This document shows positions 8,549 through 17,173 of a stretch of DNA of 64,000 nt, piece after piece. Origin of the DNA: Halobaculum sp. MBLA0143 (lineage in GTDB: Archaea > Halobacteriota > Halobacteria > Halobacteriales > Haloferacaceae); assembly GCF_041361465.1 (NCBI RefSeq), contig NZ_JBGKAC010000001.1, forward strand, positions 930,001-994,000, written 5' to 3'. Positions within the stretch are counted from its first letter, which is position 1; each line of letters opens with the position of its first letter. The notes under the pieces are model-generated. The model made no database searches, was not told where the DNA came from, and saw only the letters and a list, made by a program, of their open reading frames with translations. A program made the translations under genes and the position numbers.

Positions 8549-9196
8549 GTGACCGACGACGACCACGCGAGCGAGGCGAGCGAGACGCCCGGCGGCGTCG
8601 TGGGCGACGGGACGGGCACCGCCGGAGCGGCGAACACGGCCGGAGCGGCGGACGACGGCGCGAACGGCCCGAGCGACGAGACCGAGGAGACACCCGCGAC
8701 GGAGACGTTCCCGGGGGGTTACGCTCGGGCGACCGTCTCGGCGCTCCCGGACGCACCCAACCCGACGCGGGGGAAACGCGAGGTAGACGAGGCGGTCGGG
8801 GCGAGTCAGTTCGGCTGCAACCTGTTCGTCGCCGACCCGGGCGAACAGCTGCCGTGGGGCTACCACCACCACCCGGACCACGAGGAGCTGTTCTACGTTC
8901 TCGCGGGCGAACTCCGGGTGGAGACGGACAACGGTGACCGTCGGGTGACGGCCGGGCAGGTGTTCTTCGTTCCGGCGGGGGCGGGCAACCGCGCCCGGGC
9001 GGTCGGCGACCGGCGGGCGCGGGTGTTGGCCGTCGGTGCCCCGAAGGCGAGCGACGGCGCGGTGATCTCGGAGCCGTGTCCGGCGTGTGGCGCGGAGACG
9101 GACCGGACGGCCGACCGTGACGGCGACGCGTACGTCCTGTCGTGTGCGGACTGTGGCACGGAGACCGACCGGTTCGGCGCCGGGCCGGAGGCGTGA
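8549..9196 (+). CDS. cupin protein with C-terminal zinc ribbon
   Basis: The protein has 215 residues from a GTG start at 8549 (VTDDDHASEASETPGG). The open frame begins nine codons earlier with TTG, but an AT-rich element at 8515-8522 lies about 30 bases before the GTG and supports a leaderless transcript. Residues 1-65 are low-complexity Ala/Gly/Asp. A cupin barrel follows, with the metal motif WGYHHHPDHEELFYVLAGEL and FFVPAGAGNRARAV. The last 50 residues hold a zinc ribbon (CPACG and CADCG). Cupin-ribbon proteins occur across haloarchaea; the ligand or reaction is unknown. Confidence 0.8.
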   Translation: MTDDDHASEASETPGGVVGDGTGTAGAANTAGAADDGANGPSDETEETPATETFPGGYARATVSALPDAPNPTRGKREVDEAVGASQFGCNLFVADPGEQLPWGYHHHPDHEELFYVLAGELRVETDNGDRRVTAGQVFFVPAGAGNRARAVGDRRARVLAVGAPKASDGAVISEPCPACGAETDRTADRDGDAYVLSCADCGTETDRFGAGPEA

Positions 9197-9278
9197 CTGC
9201 GACCGCGACCGTGCCACCCCCTCACGCGGCCGGGACGGACCGGAAGCGACACGGCGGCGCGGGCCGGCCGAAGACACA

Positions 9279-10469
9279 GTGAGCTACGAGATCGGGCTCG
9301 TGGGCAAGCCCTCGGTGGGGAAGTCCACGTTCTTCAACGCCGCGACGACGAACGACGTGCCGGAGGGGGCGTACCCGTTCACGACGATCGACCCGAGCGT
9401 CGGAGAGGCGTACGTCCGTGTCGACTGTGCGGCCCCGGAGTTCGGCGACCACGACTGCACGCCGACCACCGGCTACTGTGCCGACGAGACCCGGTACGTC
9501 CCGGTGAAGCTGATCGACGTGGCCGGGCTCGTCCCGGGCGCCCACGAGGGCCGCGGGCTCGGCAACCAGTTCCTGACGGACCTCAACGAGGCGGACGCGC
9601 TGGTCCACGTCGTCGACTTCACCGGCGAGACGGACCTGGAGGGTGAGCCGACGGAGGGGCACGACCCCCGCGAGGACATCGACTTCCTGTTCGAGGAGTT
9701 AGACGAGTGGTACTGCGACGTGTTGGAACGCGGGATCGAACGCCACCAGTCCGGCTACCACGGCGCCGAGTCGGAGCTGGCCGTCGACCTCGCCGAGCAG
9801 TTCTCCTCGTTCGGCCTCTCCGACGACGAGATCGACCGGTTGTTGCGCCGTCACGATCTCGGGACGGACCCGACCGTCTGGGACGCGGACGACGAGCGGA
9901 CGCTGGCGACGGCGATGCGACGGGCGAGCAAGCCCACCGTGATCGCCGCCAACAAGCTCGACACCGCGGCCGCCCGCGAGAACTGGGCGGAGATCACGTC
10001 CGACCCCGACTACGACCACCTCACGTTCGTCCCGGCGTCGGCCCACGCGGAGAAGGCGCTCCGCAACGGTGACGAGGCGGACGTGCTGTCGTACGACCCC
10101 GGCGCGGCCGACTTCGAGATCACCGCCGACCTGCCGGCCGCAAAACGCGAGGCGCTGACCGAGGTGCGGTCGTTCCTGGACCGGTTCGGCGGGACGGGCG
10201 TCCAGACGGCGATCGAGACCGCGTTGTTCGACGAACTGGGGACGATGGCGGTGTTCCCCGGCGACGGCACGCCGCGCGCGGACGGGAAGTTCCTCCAGGA
10301 GTGTCTGCTCGTCCCCGAGGGGACGACCGCGGAGGGGTTCGCCCACGCCGTCCACTCGGAGATCGGCGACGGCTTCCTCTACGCCACGGACGCCCGAACG
10401 GGCCGCCAGGTCGGCGCCGACACGGAGCTGTCCCACCGGGACGTGGTCGAGGTGACGACGACGACCTGA
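9279..10469 (+). CDS. YchF/Obg-family GTPase with TGS domain
   Basis: This 396-residue protein starts at GTG 9279 (VSYEIGLVGKPSVGKSTFFN). G1 is GKPSVGKST, G3 is DVAGLVPGAHEGRGLGNQFL, G4 is NKLD (IAANKLDTA) and G5 is near PASAHAEK. A TGS domain ends the protein (AVHSEIGDGFLYATDARTGR). Bacterial and eukaryotic YchF/Ola1 have a non-canonical G4 and prefer ATP; the canonical NKLD here suggests GTP, as in the archaeal branch. It likely associates with ribosomes. The frame extends upstream over the cupin gene in another frame, but family alignment fixes the start. The small membrane gene at 10509 follows on the same strand. Confidence 0.9.
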   Translation: MSYEIGLVGKPSVGKSTFFNAATTNDVPEGAYPFTTIDPSVGEAYVRVDCAAPEFGDHDCTPTTGYCADETRYVPVKLIDVAGLVPGAHEGRGLGNQFLTDLNEADALVHVVDFTGETDLEGEPTEGHDPREDIDFLFEELDEWYCDVLERGIERHQSGYHGAESELAVDLAEQFSSFGLSDDEIDRLLRRHDLGTDPTVWDADDERTLATAMRRASKPTVIAANKLDTAAARENWAEITSDPDYDHLTFVPASAHAEKALRNGDEADVLSYDPGAADFEITADLPAAKREALTEVRSFLDRFGGTGVQTAIETALFDELGTMAVFPGDGTPRADGKFLQECLLVPEGTTAEGFAHAVHSEIGDGFLYATDARTGRQVGADTELSHRDVVEVTTTT

Positions 10470-10508
10470 ACCCGACAGCCCGAAGTCGCCCACCCCCGTA
10501 CGACCGGC

Positions 10509-10829
10509 ATGGCCACTGTCGTGGAACTGGTGTTGTTCGGGGTCGTCTTGATCGTCCAGACGCTCCTGGCCGCGGTGGCGACCCGTTTCTTCCGCATTCG
10601 GATGAATACTAGCTGGGGGTGGGTCGTGTACACGGCGTTGCTCACCCCGTTGTTGTTGTTCGTCGTGACGCTCCTCACCACCGGCGCGCTCGGGATCGGC
10701 CCGGACCTGGGCGGGCCGGGCGTCGCGCTCGCCGTCACGGTGGGCGTTCCGTTGGCGCTGGGGTTCACGATCGACCTGTTGTACGTCCCGTCGCCCGAGG
10801 AGTACGACCTCCCGGACACCAAGAGCTAG
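10509..10829 (+). CDS. small three-helix membrane protein (DUF7991-like)
   Basis: This 106-residue protein starts at ATG 10509 (MATVVELVLFGVVLIVQTLL). It has three hydrophobic segments at about residues 4-24, 38-60 and 70-90 and ends with the polar tail SPEEYDLPDTKS. It follows the YchF gene by 39 bases, so the two may be co-transcribed. The protein resembles a conserved haloarchaeal family of unknown function; the DUF number is from memory. Its 3' end overlaps the convergent lipoprotein gene by four bases. Confidence 0.75.
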   Translation: MATVVELVLFGVVLIVQTLLAAVATRFFRIRMNTSWGWVVYTALLTPLLLFVVTLLTTGALGIGPDLGGPGVALAVTVGVPLALGFTIDLLYVPSPEEYDLPDTKS

Positions 10830-11617
10830 TTCTCGGCGTCGTCGGCCCACGACGGTCGTTGGACGGTGACGCCGTCCAACGCCCGCAGTTGGAGCCGCCT
10901 GACGACCGTGACGTTCCGCCCGGCCAGGTCCGTCTCGTAGCGGACGGTCGCCGACCGGACGACACCCGACTCCAACCGCACGACCGTCGCGGTGAGGTTG
11001 CGGACCGTCGGCGCGTTCGGCCGGTCCGTCTCCGGCGTTCTGGCGGTGAACACGTCGACCGTCCCCTGTGTCGTCACGCTGGAGCCGGCGTACGTCACGG
11101 GCCAGTAGGCGAACAGAGTGTAGACGGTGAGCCGGGCGCTGGCGGTCTGTCGCTCGTAACGGCGCGGCGGACGGTCGCGGACCAACGGCGTCGCCTCCGG
11201 GCCGAACCGCTCGACGACGACGCTCCCGTTCGTCCAGACGGTGACGTTCCGACCGACGCTCACCCCGTAGTCCGGACGGGGGACCTGGGTCCGGGCTCGG
11301 ACGTACGAGCGGTCGCCGTCCACGCGACTCCGGACCGTCCGCCGGGCGACCAACTCTCCGTCGGGCGTGTAGACGACCCGCACGCGCTCGAAGGCGGCGC
11401 TCCGGGTGCGAGCGACGGCGGCGTGGCGGGCCGCGCGCTGGGCAGGCTCTCCGGTCTGTCCGGCGGTCGGCGTCGCCGTCGGCGACGGCGTCGCGGTCGA
11501 CGACGGCGTCTCCTCTAACGCCGGATTCACCGTGACCGTCCGGTCGCCGCCGCCGACGCCGGCGCCACAGCCAGCGAGGACGACGAGCAGGACGACCGCG
11601 AGCCGGCGTCGTCTCAC
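10826..11617 (-). CDS. secreted lipoprotein (DUF7537-like)
   Basis: This 263-residue protein has a twin-arginine-like charged start (MRRRRLAVVLLVVLAGCGAG), a hydrophobic core and a lipobox (LAGC), so it is probably anchored outside the membrane by lipidated Cys17. A Thr/Ser/Pro linker (SSTATPSPTATPTAGQ) follows. The rest is a beta-rich domain with phrases such as VRTRSAAFERVRVVYTPDGE and YVRARTQVPRPDYGVSVGRN. It fits a large haloarchaeal lipoprotein family without known function. The many Arg residues are unusual for a haloarchaeal exported protein. Confidence 0.78.
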   Translation of the reverse strand: MRRRRLAVVLLVVLAGCGAGVGGGDRTVTVNPALEETPSSTATPSPTATPTAGQTGEPAQRAARHAAVARTRSAAFERVRVVYTPDGELVARRTVRSRVDGDRSYVRARTQVPRPDYGVSVGRNVTVWTNGSVVVERFGPEATPLVRDRPPRRYERQTASARLTVYTLFAYWPVTYAGSSVTTQGTVDVFTARTPETDRPNAPTVRNLTATVVRLESGVVRSATVRYETDLAGRNVTVVRRLQLRALDGVTVQRPSWADDAEN

Positions 11618-11863
11618 GACGGGCCCTCGCCGACGGCAGTCGTCCGGAGGCAGTCGGTGACGGGCTGCCGGCGGGGCGTCACCACGGACCGGACGACCGA
11701 CCGCCCCCTGGTGGCTCGGGCGGTGGCGTTCGGCCCGAGCGACCGGAGTGTCGGCGACACGGGCGGAGCGAGCGTGGGCGACACGGGCAGAACGGAGGGC
11801 CCCGCACGAGGAAACTCCACCGGTTCCGGGGGGCCGGCCGGGAGTCTCTCGTCGACCGGCGAC

Positions 11864-12631
11864 CTACCGGTCGACCGGGACGAGCCACGCGCCCGGTCCC
11901 CCCGTGGGCGTCTCCGACTCGCCGACGACCCGCCTGCGCTCCAGTTCCACCTTGACGAGGCTGAAGCCGACGACCGACAGCGGGAGCGTCCCCACCGGGA
12001 GGACCACGCTCGACAGTACCCCGACCGCGTACCACACGACTCCGTAGACGCCGTAACCAACAACAATCCGGCCTAGCCGCTGCATGACGACGTACGCCGA
12101 CAGCTCGCTGTCTCCGAGACCGTACCACCGGTAGACGACGGCGATCTGTGCGAGGACCACTCCAGCGACAAGCACTGTGACAGTCGTGTCGCCGATGACT
12201 GTCGCTGCGTCGCTCAAGAACCCATGTATATCGACTGGATTGCGCACTCCACCGGTCGGGTCGTCGGTGAAGTTGTCAGTCATCATCGCACCCAACGTAG
12301 CTGTGATTAGTGAGAGGAAGACGGCCGAAACGCCGACGACGTGGACGTTCTTTGTCCGCACCGACGGGAGTAGCGGCAGATCGACCCGTTCTGGAAGTGG
12401 TAGCAGTTTGGGAATCGGAAGCAGAGGTACCTCCATCCGTTCACGCTCGTCAATCGCGTTCGGCTGTTGTGCGAACAGGCCGACGAGTACGTACGACCAG
12501 ACGAGTGTCGTGAGTTCCGCCGAGTACGCGACCGCGACCGCCGTCGCTCCCCAGCCGAACGCGACGACGCCGACGGCCGGGAGCAGCGACGCGACGGCCA
12601 ACAGCCCGGTCGCAAGCGTGTCTCCCCTCAT
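11864..12631 (-). CDS. DUF6498-type membrane protein
   Basis: This 255-residue membrane protein starts MRGDTLATGLLAVASLLPAV. Its first two helices resemble DUF6498 (a ...VVAFGWGATAVAVAYSAELT... segment, with Glu within the second helix). A polar loop carries ERMEVPLLPIPKLLPLPERV, and three or four further helices follow. Its codon use is more AT-rich than its neighbours in the middle (about 12,180-12,480). The 246 bases between this gene and the lipoprotein hold no supported gene, only two short GACACGGGC direct repeats near 11,756-11,790. Function is unknown. Confidence 0.65.
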   Translation of the reverse strand: MRGDTLATGLLAVASLLPAVGVVAFGWGATAVAVAYSAELTTLVWSYVLVGLFAQQPNAIDERERMEVPLLPIPKLLPLPERVDLPLLPSVRTKNVHVVGVSAVFLSLITATLGAMMTDNFTDDPTGGVRNPVDIHGFLSDAATVIGDTTVTVLVAGVVLAQIAVVYRWYGLGDSELSAYVVMQRLGRIVVGYGVYGVVWYAVGVLSSVVLPVGTLPLSVVGFSLVKVELERRRVVGESETPTGGPGAWLVPVDR

Positions 12632-12721
12632 CTCGTCGTGGGTCGCTTGTGTGCGCGTATCACCCTTTCGATCAAGCGACGAACAGGAGAGAAAGACGCT
12701 AGGACGGCGCGGTGGGTTCGA

Positions 12722-13864
12722 CTACTCCAACACCTGATCGGCGATGGTGTTGCGGAGGATTTCGCTGGTCCCCTCGTAGATCTCGTTCAGCTTGGCGTCG
12801 CGGTAGTAACGCTCCACGGGGAAGTCCTTCGTGTAGCCGTAGCCGCCGTGGATCTGGATCGCCTCGTTGGCCACCTCGCGGGACACTTCGCTGGCGTACA
12901 GCTTGGCCTGGGCCGCCTCCTTCACGAAGTCCTCGCCGCGGATCTTCATGTCGGCGGCCTTGTGCATCAGCATCTTCGCGGCCTGGAGCTTCGTGTCCAT
13001 GTCGGCGATCTTGTGTTGGATCGACTGGAACTCCGAGATCGGTCGTTCGAACTGCTCGCGGTCGGTGGCGTAGTCGGCCGCCTCCTCCAGCGCCGCGCGG
13101 GCGATGCCGACCCCGCGGGCCGCGATGGTGATCCGACCGCCGTTGAGCGTCTTCAGCGCGTGGACGAACCCGCGGCCCTCCTCGCCCAGCCGACGCTCCT
13201 CGGGGACGTACATCTCGTCGAACCGGAGTTCCGCGGTCGGACACCCCTTGTCGCCCAGCTTGTGTTCCGTGTTCTCGACGACGAAGCCGTCGTCAGTCTC
13301 CGGCCGGACGACGAACGAGGAGATTCCCTCGTTGCCCGCCTCCGGGTCCGTCTTGGCGAACACGATCACCGTGTCGGCGACGGAGCCGTTGGAGGTCCAC
13401 AGCTTCCCGCCGTCGATCACGTAGCCGTCCCCCTCGCGCTCGGCGGTGGTGTCCATCGCCGGCACGTCGGAGCCGGCCTGCGGCTCCGACAGCGCGAACG
13501 CGCCGATCTCGTCGCCCAGCGCCAGGGGTTCGAGGTACGCCTCCTTCTGGCGCTCGTCCCCGAAGGCGTACACCATGTTGCCCGCCAGGGAGATGTGGGC
13601 GGCGACGATGGTGCCGAGTCCGCCCGAGCCACGGGAGATGTGTTCCAACCCGATGGCGTAGCTGTGGTAGTCGAGCCCGGCACCGCCGTACTCCTCCGGG
13701 AACGGCATCCCGAGGAGCCCCAGCTCCGACATCTCGTCGAGCAAGTCGGCGGGGAACTCGTCCGTCTCGTCGATCTCGGCGGCCCGCGGGACCACCTCCT
13801 CGTCGACGAACTCCGCGACCATGTCGCGGATCTGCCGTTGTTCCGTCGTCAGCTCGAAGTCCAT
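12722..13864 (-). CDS. acyl-CoA dehydrogenase
   Basis: This 380-residue flavoenzyme oxidises acyl-CoA to trans-2-enoyl-CoA. The start is ATG 13864 ([20 protein letters not shown]). Family signatures are [20 protein letters not shown] (acyl-CoA and FAD binding), [38 protein letters not shown] and [20 protein letters not shown] near the end. The catalytic base is expected in the [10 protein letters not shown] stretch (Glu in NEIYEGTSE), typical of short-chain and glutaryl-type members. The substrate cannot be fixed from sequence. It is not next to other beta-oxidation genes. Confidence 0.92.
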   Translation of the reverse strand: MDFELTTEQRQIRDMVAEFVDEEVVPRAAEIDETDEFPADLLDEMSELGLLGMPFPEEYGGAGLDYHSYAIGLEHISRGSGGLGTIVAAHISLAGNMVYAFGDERQKEAYLEPLALGDEIGAFALSEPQAGSDVPAMDTTAEREGDGYVIDGGKLWTSNGSVADTVIVFAKTDPEAGNEGISSFVVRPETDDGFVVENTEHKLGDKGCPTAELRFDEMYVPEERRLGEEGRGFVHALKTLNGGRITIAARGVGIARAALEEAADYATDREQFERPISEFQSIQHKIADMDTKLQAAKMLMHKAADMKIRGEDFVKEAAQAKLYASEVSREVANEAIQIHGGYGYTKDFPVERYYRDAKLNEIYEGTSEILRNTIADQVLE

Positions 13865-13955
13865 GATCGACCGTTGGATAGGCACCACTAAAACCGTGTG
13901 GGACCCGGAGCGTGCGGTCACGCCGCGGTCGGGGACGGGGTCGCGTAGCGCTGGC

Positions 13956-14035
13956 GACTCAAACGCCGCCGCCGACTCAAACGCCCCCGACGACTCAAAC
14001 GCCCCCGGCGACTCTCACAACGCCCCCGGCGACTC
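13956..14035. repeat. 18-bp tandem repeat at the 3' end of truD
   Basis: GACTC-led units start at 13956, 13974, 13992, 14010 and 14031, so the spacing is 18, 18, 18 and 21 bases. On the truD strand the units encode [12 protein letters not shown] and ESAAAF in the truD frame beyond its stop. The last coding unit of truD itself reads ESPGAL and is followed by TGA. The array therefore looks like duplication of the end of truD, with the stop formed within a unit that has an extra codon. Confidence 0.8.
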
Positions 14036-15439
14036 CTTCGAGAACTCCCGGAGCAGCCCCGTCGCGTACGCCCCCGACGGCAGCCCGAACCCGAAGACCG
14101 GGTCGTCGTCGGCTCGTGCGACCGCCAGATCGGTCTCGACGAGCACGGCCCGCCGCGTCCCCGCGGAGTCGTACACGTCCGGCAGCGCGAAGTCCTCGGG
14201 CGCGACGCCCGCCTCCTCCAGCACCGCGCGTTCGATCTCGCCCGGTTCGCCGTCCGCGAGTGTCGTCTCGTGGCCGATCAACGGCGCGGTGACGAACGCT
14301 CGCCCCCGCTCGCAGTGGCGCTCCAACACGTCCAGTCGATCCGGCGTCGCCGCCTGCGTCCGGTCGGGGTCCGGCGCCGCGAGGCCGTCCGTGTCGTCGG
14401 TGAAACACACTACGTCGCCCGCGACCGGGCGCGCGAACGGCAGCCCGCGGGTCAACCGCTCGCTCAGGATCCGGTTGAACAGGACGGACTGGGCGGCGTG
14501 GACGAACAGCCGTCGGAGGTTCTCCGGGAGCACCGCGAGCGCGAACCACCACTCCGCGTCCGGGTCGTCGGTCGGGACCGGGAGGTCGGCGTCGTCGGGA
14601 ACGGTCTGGGTGAGCCGGTCGAGCATCGACCGCTCGAACCGGAGCTGCCCGGGGACGGCGTCGCGGGCGGCTGCCCAGTCCGGGTCGTCGCGCTCCGCCT
14701 CCCGTTCCACGACCGCCCGCCCGCGCTGTGAGTCGTCCGGCTCCGTCTCGAACGGGCTGCCGGTGTACGCCAGCACGGCACCCCGTGGGTCGCCGGCCAA
14801 CAGCCGCAGCCCGACCGTGTGGGTGATCGGCCGCCGGGAGCCGAACCGTTGGTGCCCGAACCAGTTCGGGACGGCGACGGTCGTCGTCTTCGCGTCGGCC
14901 GTCACACCGTCGACGCGCTCGTCGGCCGTCAGCCGGGTCGCGCCGCCCGGGGCCGTCCAGTCGGCCAGCGCCGCGACCGTCGCCTCGGGGTCGCCGTCGG
15001 CCTCGCGCAGTCGGATCTCGAAGGCGTTGCCCGCGAGGTCGCCGAACTGGAGTGACCGCCCCAGCCGGCCGACGACCGTCACCTCCGCGTCCGACAGCGT
15101 CGGCACCGCGTCGGCCGCCAGCCCGCGGACGGTGAACAGCTGTGTCGTGACGGCGTGTTTGTCCTTCGTGCCGGCCCACGACACCCGCTCGCGGCCGATC
15201 CCGGCGGCGTCCGACAGCGCCCGCGCGAAGTCGTTCGTGTCCCACGACCGGAGCCGGGCGCGGACGAGGAGGTGGGGGTACGACCCCGAGTCCGCGTCCG
15301 TCGGCTCCGGTGACACCGTCTCCACCTCCCGCACGCGGAAGTCCGCCGGCTCCGTCCGGAGTCGCCCGCCGAGTCCGGGCGTGTCGCTGACGTAGTAGTC
15401 CAGCCCGACAGTGCGTTCACGCTCGTGGGCCTCGCGCAT
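14015..15439 (-). CDS. truD: tRNA pseudouridine(13) synthase TruD
   Basis: TruD converts U13 of certain tRNAs to pseudouridine. The 474-residue protein carries the catalytic motif WAGTKDKHAVTTQ with Asp93, an N-terminal RTEPADFRVREV strand, PNWFGHQRFGSRRPITHTVG and the TRUD insertion domain between about residues 190 and 340. It starts at ATG 15439. It lies downstream of a response-regulator gene and of pth2 on the same strand. The C-terminus ends ESPGAL, which sits at the edge of the 18-bp repeat. Confidence 0.92.
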   Translation of the reverse strand: MREAHERERTVGLDYYVSDTPGLGGRLRTEPADFRVREVETVSPEPTDADSGSYPHLLVRARLRSWDTNDFARALSDAAGIGRERVSWAGTKDKHAVTTQLFTVRGLAADAVPTLSDAEVTVVGRLGRSLQFGDLAGNAFEIRLREADGDPEATVAALADWTAPGGATRLTADERVDGVTADAKTTTVAVPNWFGHQRFGSRRPITHTVGLRLLAGDPRGAVLAYTGSPFETEPDDSQRGRAVVEREAERDDPDWAAARDAVPGQLRFERSMLDRLTQTVPDDADLPVPTDDPDAEWWFALAVLPENLRRLFVHAAQSVLFNRILSERLTRGLPFARPVAGDVVCFTDDTDGLAAPDPDRTQAATPDRLDVLERHCERGRAFVTAPLIGHETTLADGEPGEIERAVLEEAGVAPEDFALPDVYDSAGTRRAVLVETDLAVARADDDPVFGFGLPSGAYATGLLREFSKESPGAL

Positions 15440-15484
15440 CGGCCGTCGTTCGGCCGGCGCCGGGAAGTGTCTTCCCAGTCGCCG

Positions 15485-16084
15485 TTACCAGGACGACACC
15501 GCACCGTGACGGGCGTTCACGTCCGCAGACAGCCCGGACAACGCCGCCGTCGCCGTCTCGTGGTCCACCTCTCCCAGCCGGTCGATGGCTTCACACCGCG
15601 CCTCCGACAGCGCCTCGTCCAACCTGGCGAACCGTTCGTCCGCCGACAGCTCCGCCGCCGGCTTGGCCGCCTCCAGCGCCGCGCGTTTCTCGGCCAGCGC
15701 GAACTCTCGGAGGACGGCGTCGTCGTACTCCGCGAGCGCCGACAGCGTCTCGACGGCCGCGAACAGGTCCGACTGGTTCACCGGCTTCGTCAGGTAGGTG
15801 TCGAACGGCATCTCCACCACGTCGAAGTCCGGATCGACGGCCGTCACGACCGCCACCCGTACGTCGTACCCCCGGGCACGGATGCGCTCCAACGCCTCGT
15901 CGCCGGAGAGTCGTGGCATCCGACGATCCAACAACACCACGTCGATGGACTCAGAGACGACCGCCAGCGCCTCTCGACCGTCGTGTGCCGTCTGTACCTC
16001 GTAGCCGTCGTCCAGCCAGGCGGCGTACGCCCTGGCGACCTCTACCTCGTCGTCGACCACGAGCACTGTAGACTCCCCTGACAT
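15485..16084 (-). CDS. HalX-domain response regulator
   Basis: The protein has 199 residues from ATG 16084 (MSGESTVLVVDDEVEVARAY). Residues 1-120 are a receiver domain: the acidic pair DDE, phospho-acceptor Asp in VVLLDRRMPRL, Thr/Val in VVTAVDP and Lys in TYLTKPVN. The C-terminal part, from about residue 125, matches the HalX domain (ALAEYDDAVLREFALAEKRA), a haloarchaeal output helix region of unknown mechanism. There is no histidine kinase beside it. It sits between pth2 and truD on the same strand, so it could be co-transcribed with these RNA genes. Confidence 0.88.
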   Translation of the reverse strand: MSGESTVLVVDDEVEVARAYAAWLDDGYEVQTAHDGREALAVVSESIDVVLLDRRMPRLSGDEALERIRARGYDVRVAVVTAVDPDFDVVEMPFDTYLTKPVNQSDLFAAVETLSALAEYDDAVLREFALAEKRAALEAAKPAAELSADERFARLDEALSEARCEAIDRLGEVDHETATAALSGLSADVNARHGAVSSW

Positions 16085-16157
16085 CCTCCCTCTACCGTCC
16101 CCGGAAGACCCCACGTCAAAAACCTGACCGTCCGAGTATCAGATGTGAGAAAGATGC

Positions 16158-16496
16158 TCAGTAGAGTGACAGGTCGCCGGTGACGCGGTCGACGGACTCC
16201 TCGCGCCCGGGCCCGACAGCCAGCGCGGTGACGGTGCCGGGGTCGAGTTGGGTGCGGCCGGCGTCTCGAATCACGGCGTTGGGGAGTCCCTCGCGGTCGG
16301 CGCGGTCGGCCAGTTCGAACAGCTGTGACTCCCCGTCGACTTTCAGGACGACCTTCTGTTGGCCCGACCCTTTCCACTCGCTGGCGGCACGGCTGTCCGT
16401 GTCCTCGTAGGCCGACAGCGAGGCGTGCGCCACCTGTGCGGCGAGCTTCCCGGTGCCCATCCCGAGGTCCGTCCGGACGGCGATGGTCTGTTTCAC
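16158..16496 (-). CDS. pth2: peptidyl-tRNA hydrolase Pth2
   Basis: Pth2 releases tRNA from stalled peptidyl-tRNA. From the GTG at 16496 the protein has 112 residues, [20 protein letters not shown], then [10 protein letters not shown] and [20 protein letters not shown], with [19 protein letters not shown] and TALAVGPG near the end. The Lys in [10 protein letters not shown] and the DAGRTQ loop match the Pth2 active site. The open frame starts nine codons earlier, but family N-termini begin at this position. It is the first of three same-strand genes with the response regulator and truD. Confidence 0.9.
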   Translation of the reverse strand: MKQTIAVRTDLGMGTGKLAAQVAHASLSAYEDTDSRAASEWKGSGQQKVVLKVDGESQLFELADRADREGLPNAVIRDAGRTQLDPGTVTALAVGPGREESVDRVTGDLSLY

Positions 16497-16597
16497 GTCT
16501 CTCGGGTCTCTCGGCTCGCCCAAAGCCCTGTCGGGGCCGGGTCGACTTCCGGCGACGAGTCGTGTAACTTTACACGCTCGGACAGAGACGGGTGTGT

Positions 16598-17173
16598 ATG
16601 CCAGAGGTTGGGGACGACATCGACGACGCGGACCGCGTGGCGGCGCTCGCGGACCGGCACCGCGAGGCGTGGGAGGCCACGCTGGAGGACACGGAGGGGC
16701 TGGCGGCCGAACGTCGGGCGGAGGGGTACGAGACGCTCGTGATCCCCGCCGGCGACACGGCCCCGCAGGCGCCCGAACACGGAGAATACGACCGGTTCGG
16801 GCTGGTCCACGTCGTTCCGGGCAACTTCGCCGACGAGTTCGAGACGCTGACCGACGGCGACTTCTCCGCGTACGACTGCTACCGCGCAGAGAGCGACGGT
16901 CGTGTGTTCGTCGTGACGGAACTGCTCCAAGAGCCTGCAGACGAGGTGGACGCGGACGACGCCAGGGACGACGAGACGGAGCCGGTCGCCGTCTACGTCG
17001 TCGGCACCTACGAGCTCAGACACGCGGGCGACCTGATCCAGACGGCCGTCGACCAGTCCGCGATGTACACCCACCTCGAACGGCTGGACGGCACCCACGT
17101 CGCCTCCGTCGTCCACGAGGACCCGGAGAAGTTCTTCCCGAACGTCGACCGCTTCGTCGACGACGAGGAGTGA
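16598..17173 (+). CDS. DUF7529-like haloarchaeal protein
   Basis: This 191-residue acidic protein starts at ATG 16598 ([20 protein letters not shown]). An AT-rich TAACTTTACA element at 16564-16573 lies about 28 bases upstream, as expected of a leaderless promoter. Recognisable stretches include [36 protein letters not shown] and a C-terminal [20 protein letters not shown]. It resembles a conserved haloarchaeal family without function; the DUF number is from memory. Its stop overlaps the GTG of the next gene, so the two are translationally coupled. Confidence 0.75.
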   Translation: MPEVGDDIDDADRVAALADRHREAWEATLEDTEGLAAERRAEGYETLVIPAGDTAPQAPEHGEYDRFGLVHVVPGNFADEFETLTDGDFSAYDCYRAESDGRVFVVTELLQEPADEVDADDARDDETEPVAVYVVGTYELRHAGDLIQTAVDQSAMYTHLERLDGTHVASVVHEDPEKFFPNVDRFVDDEE

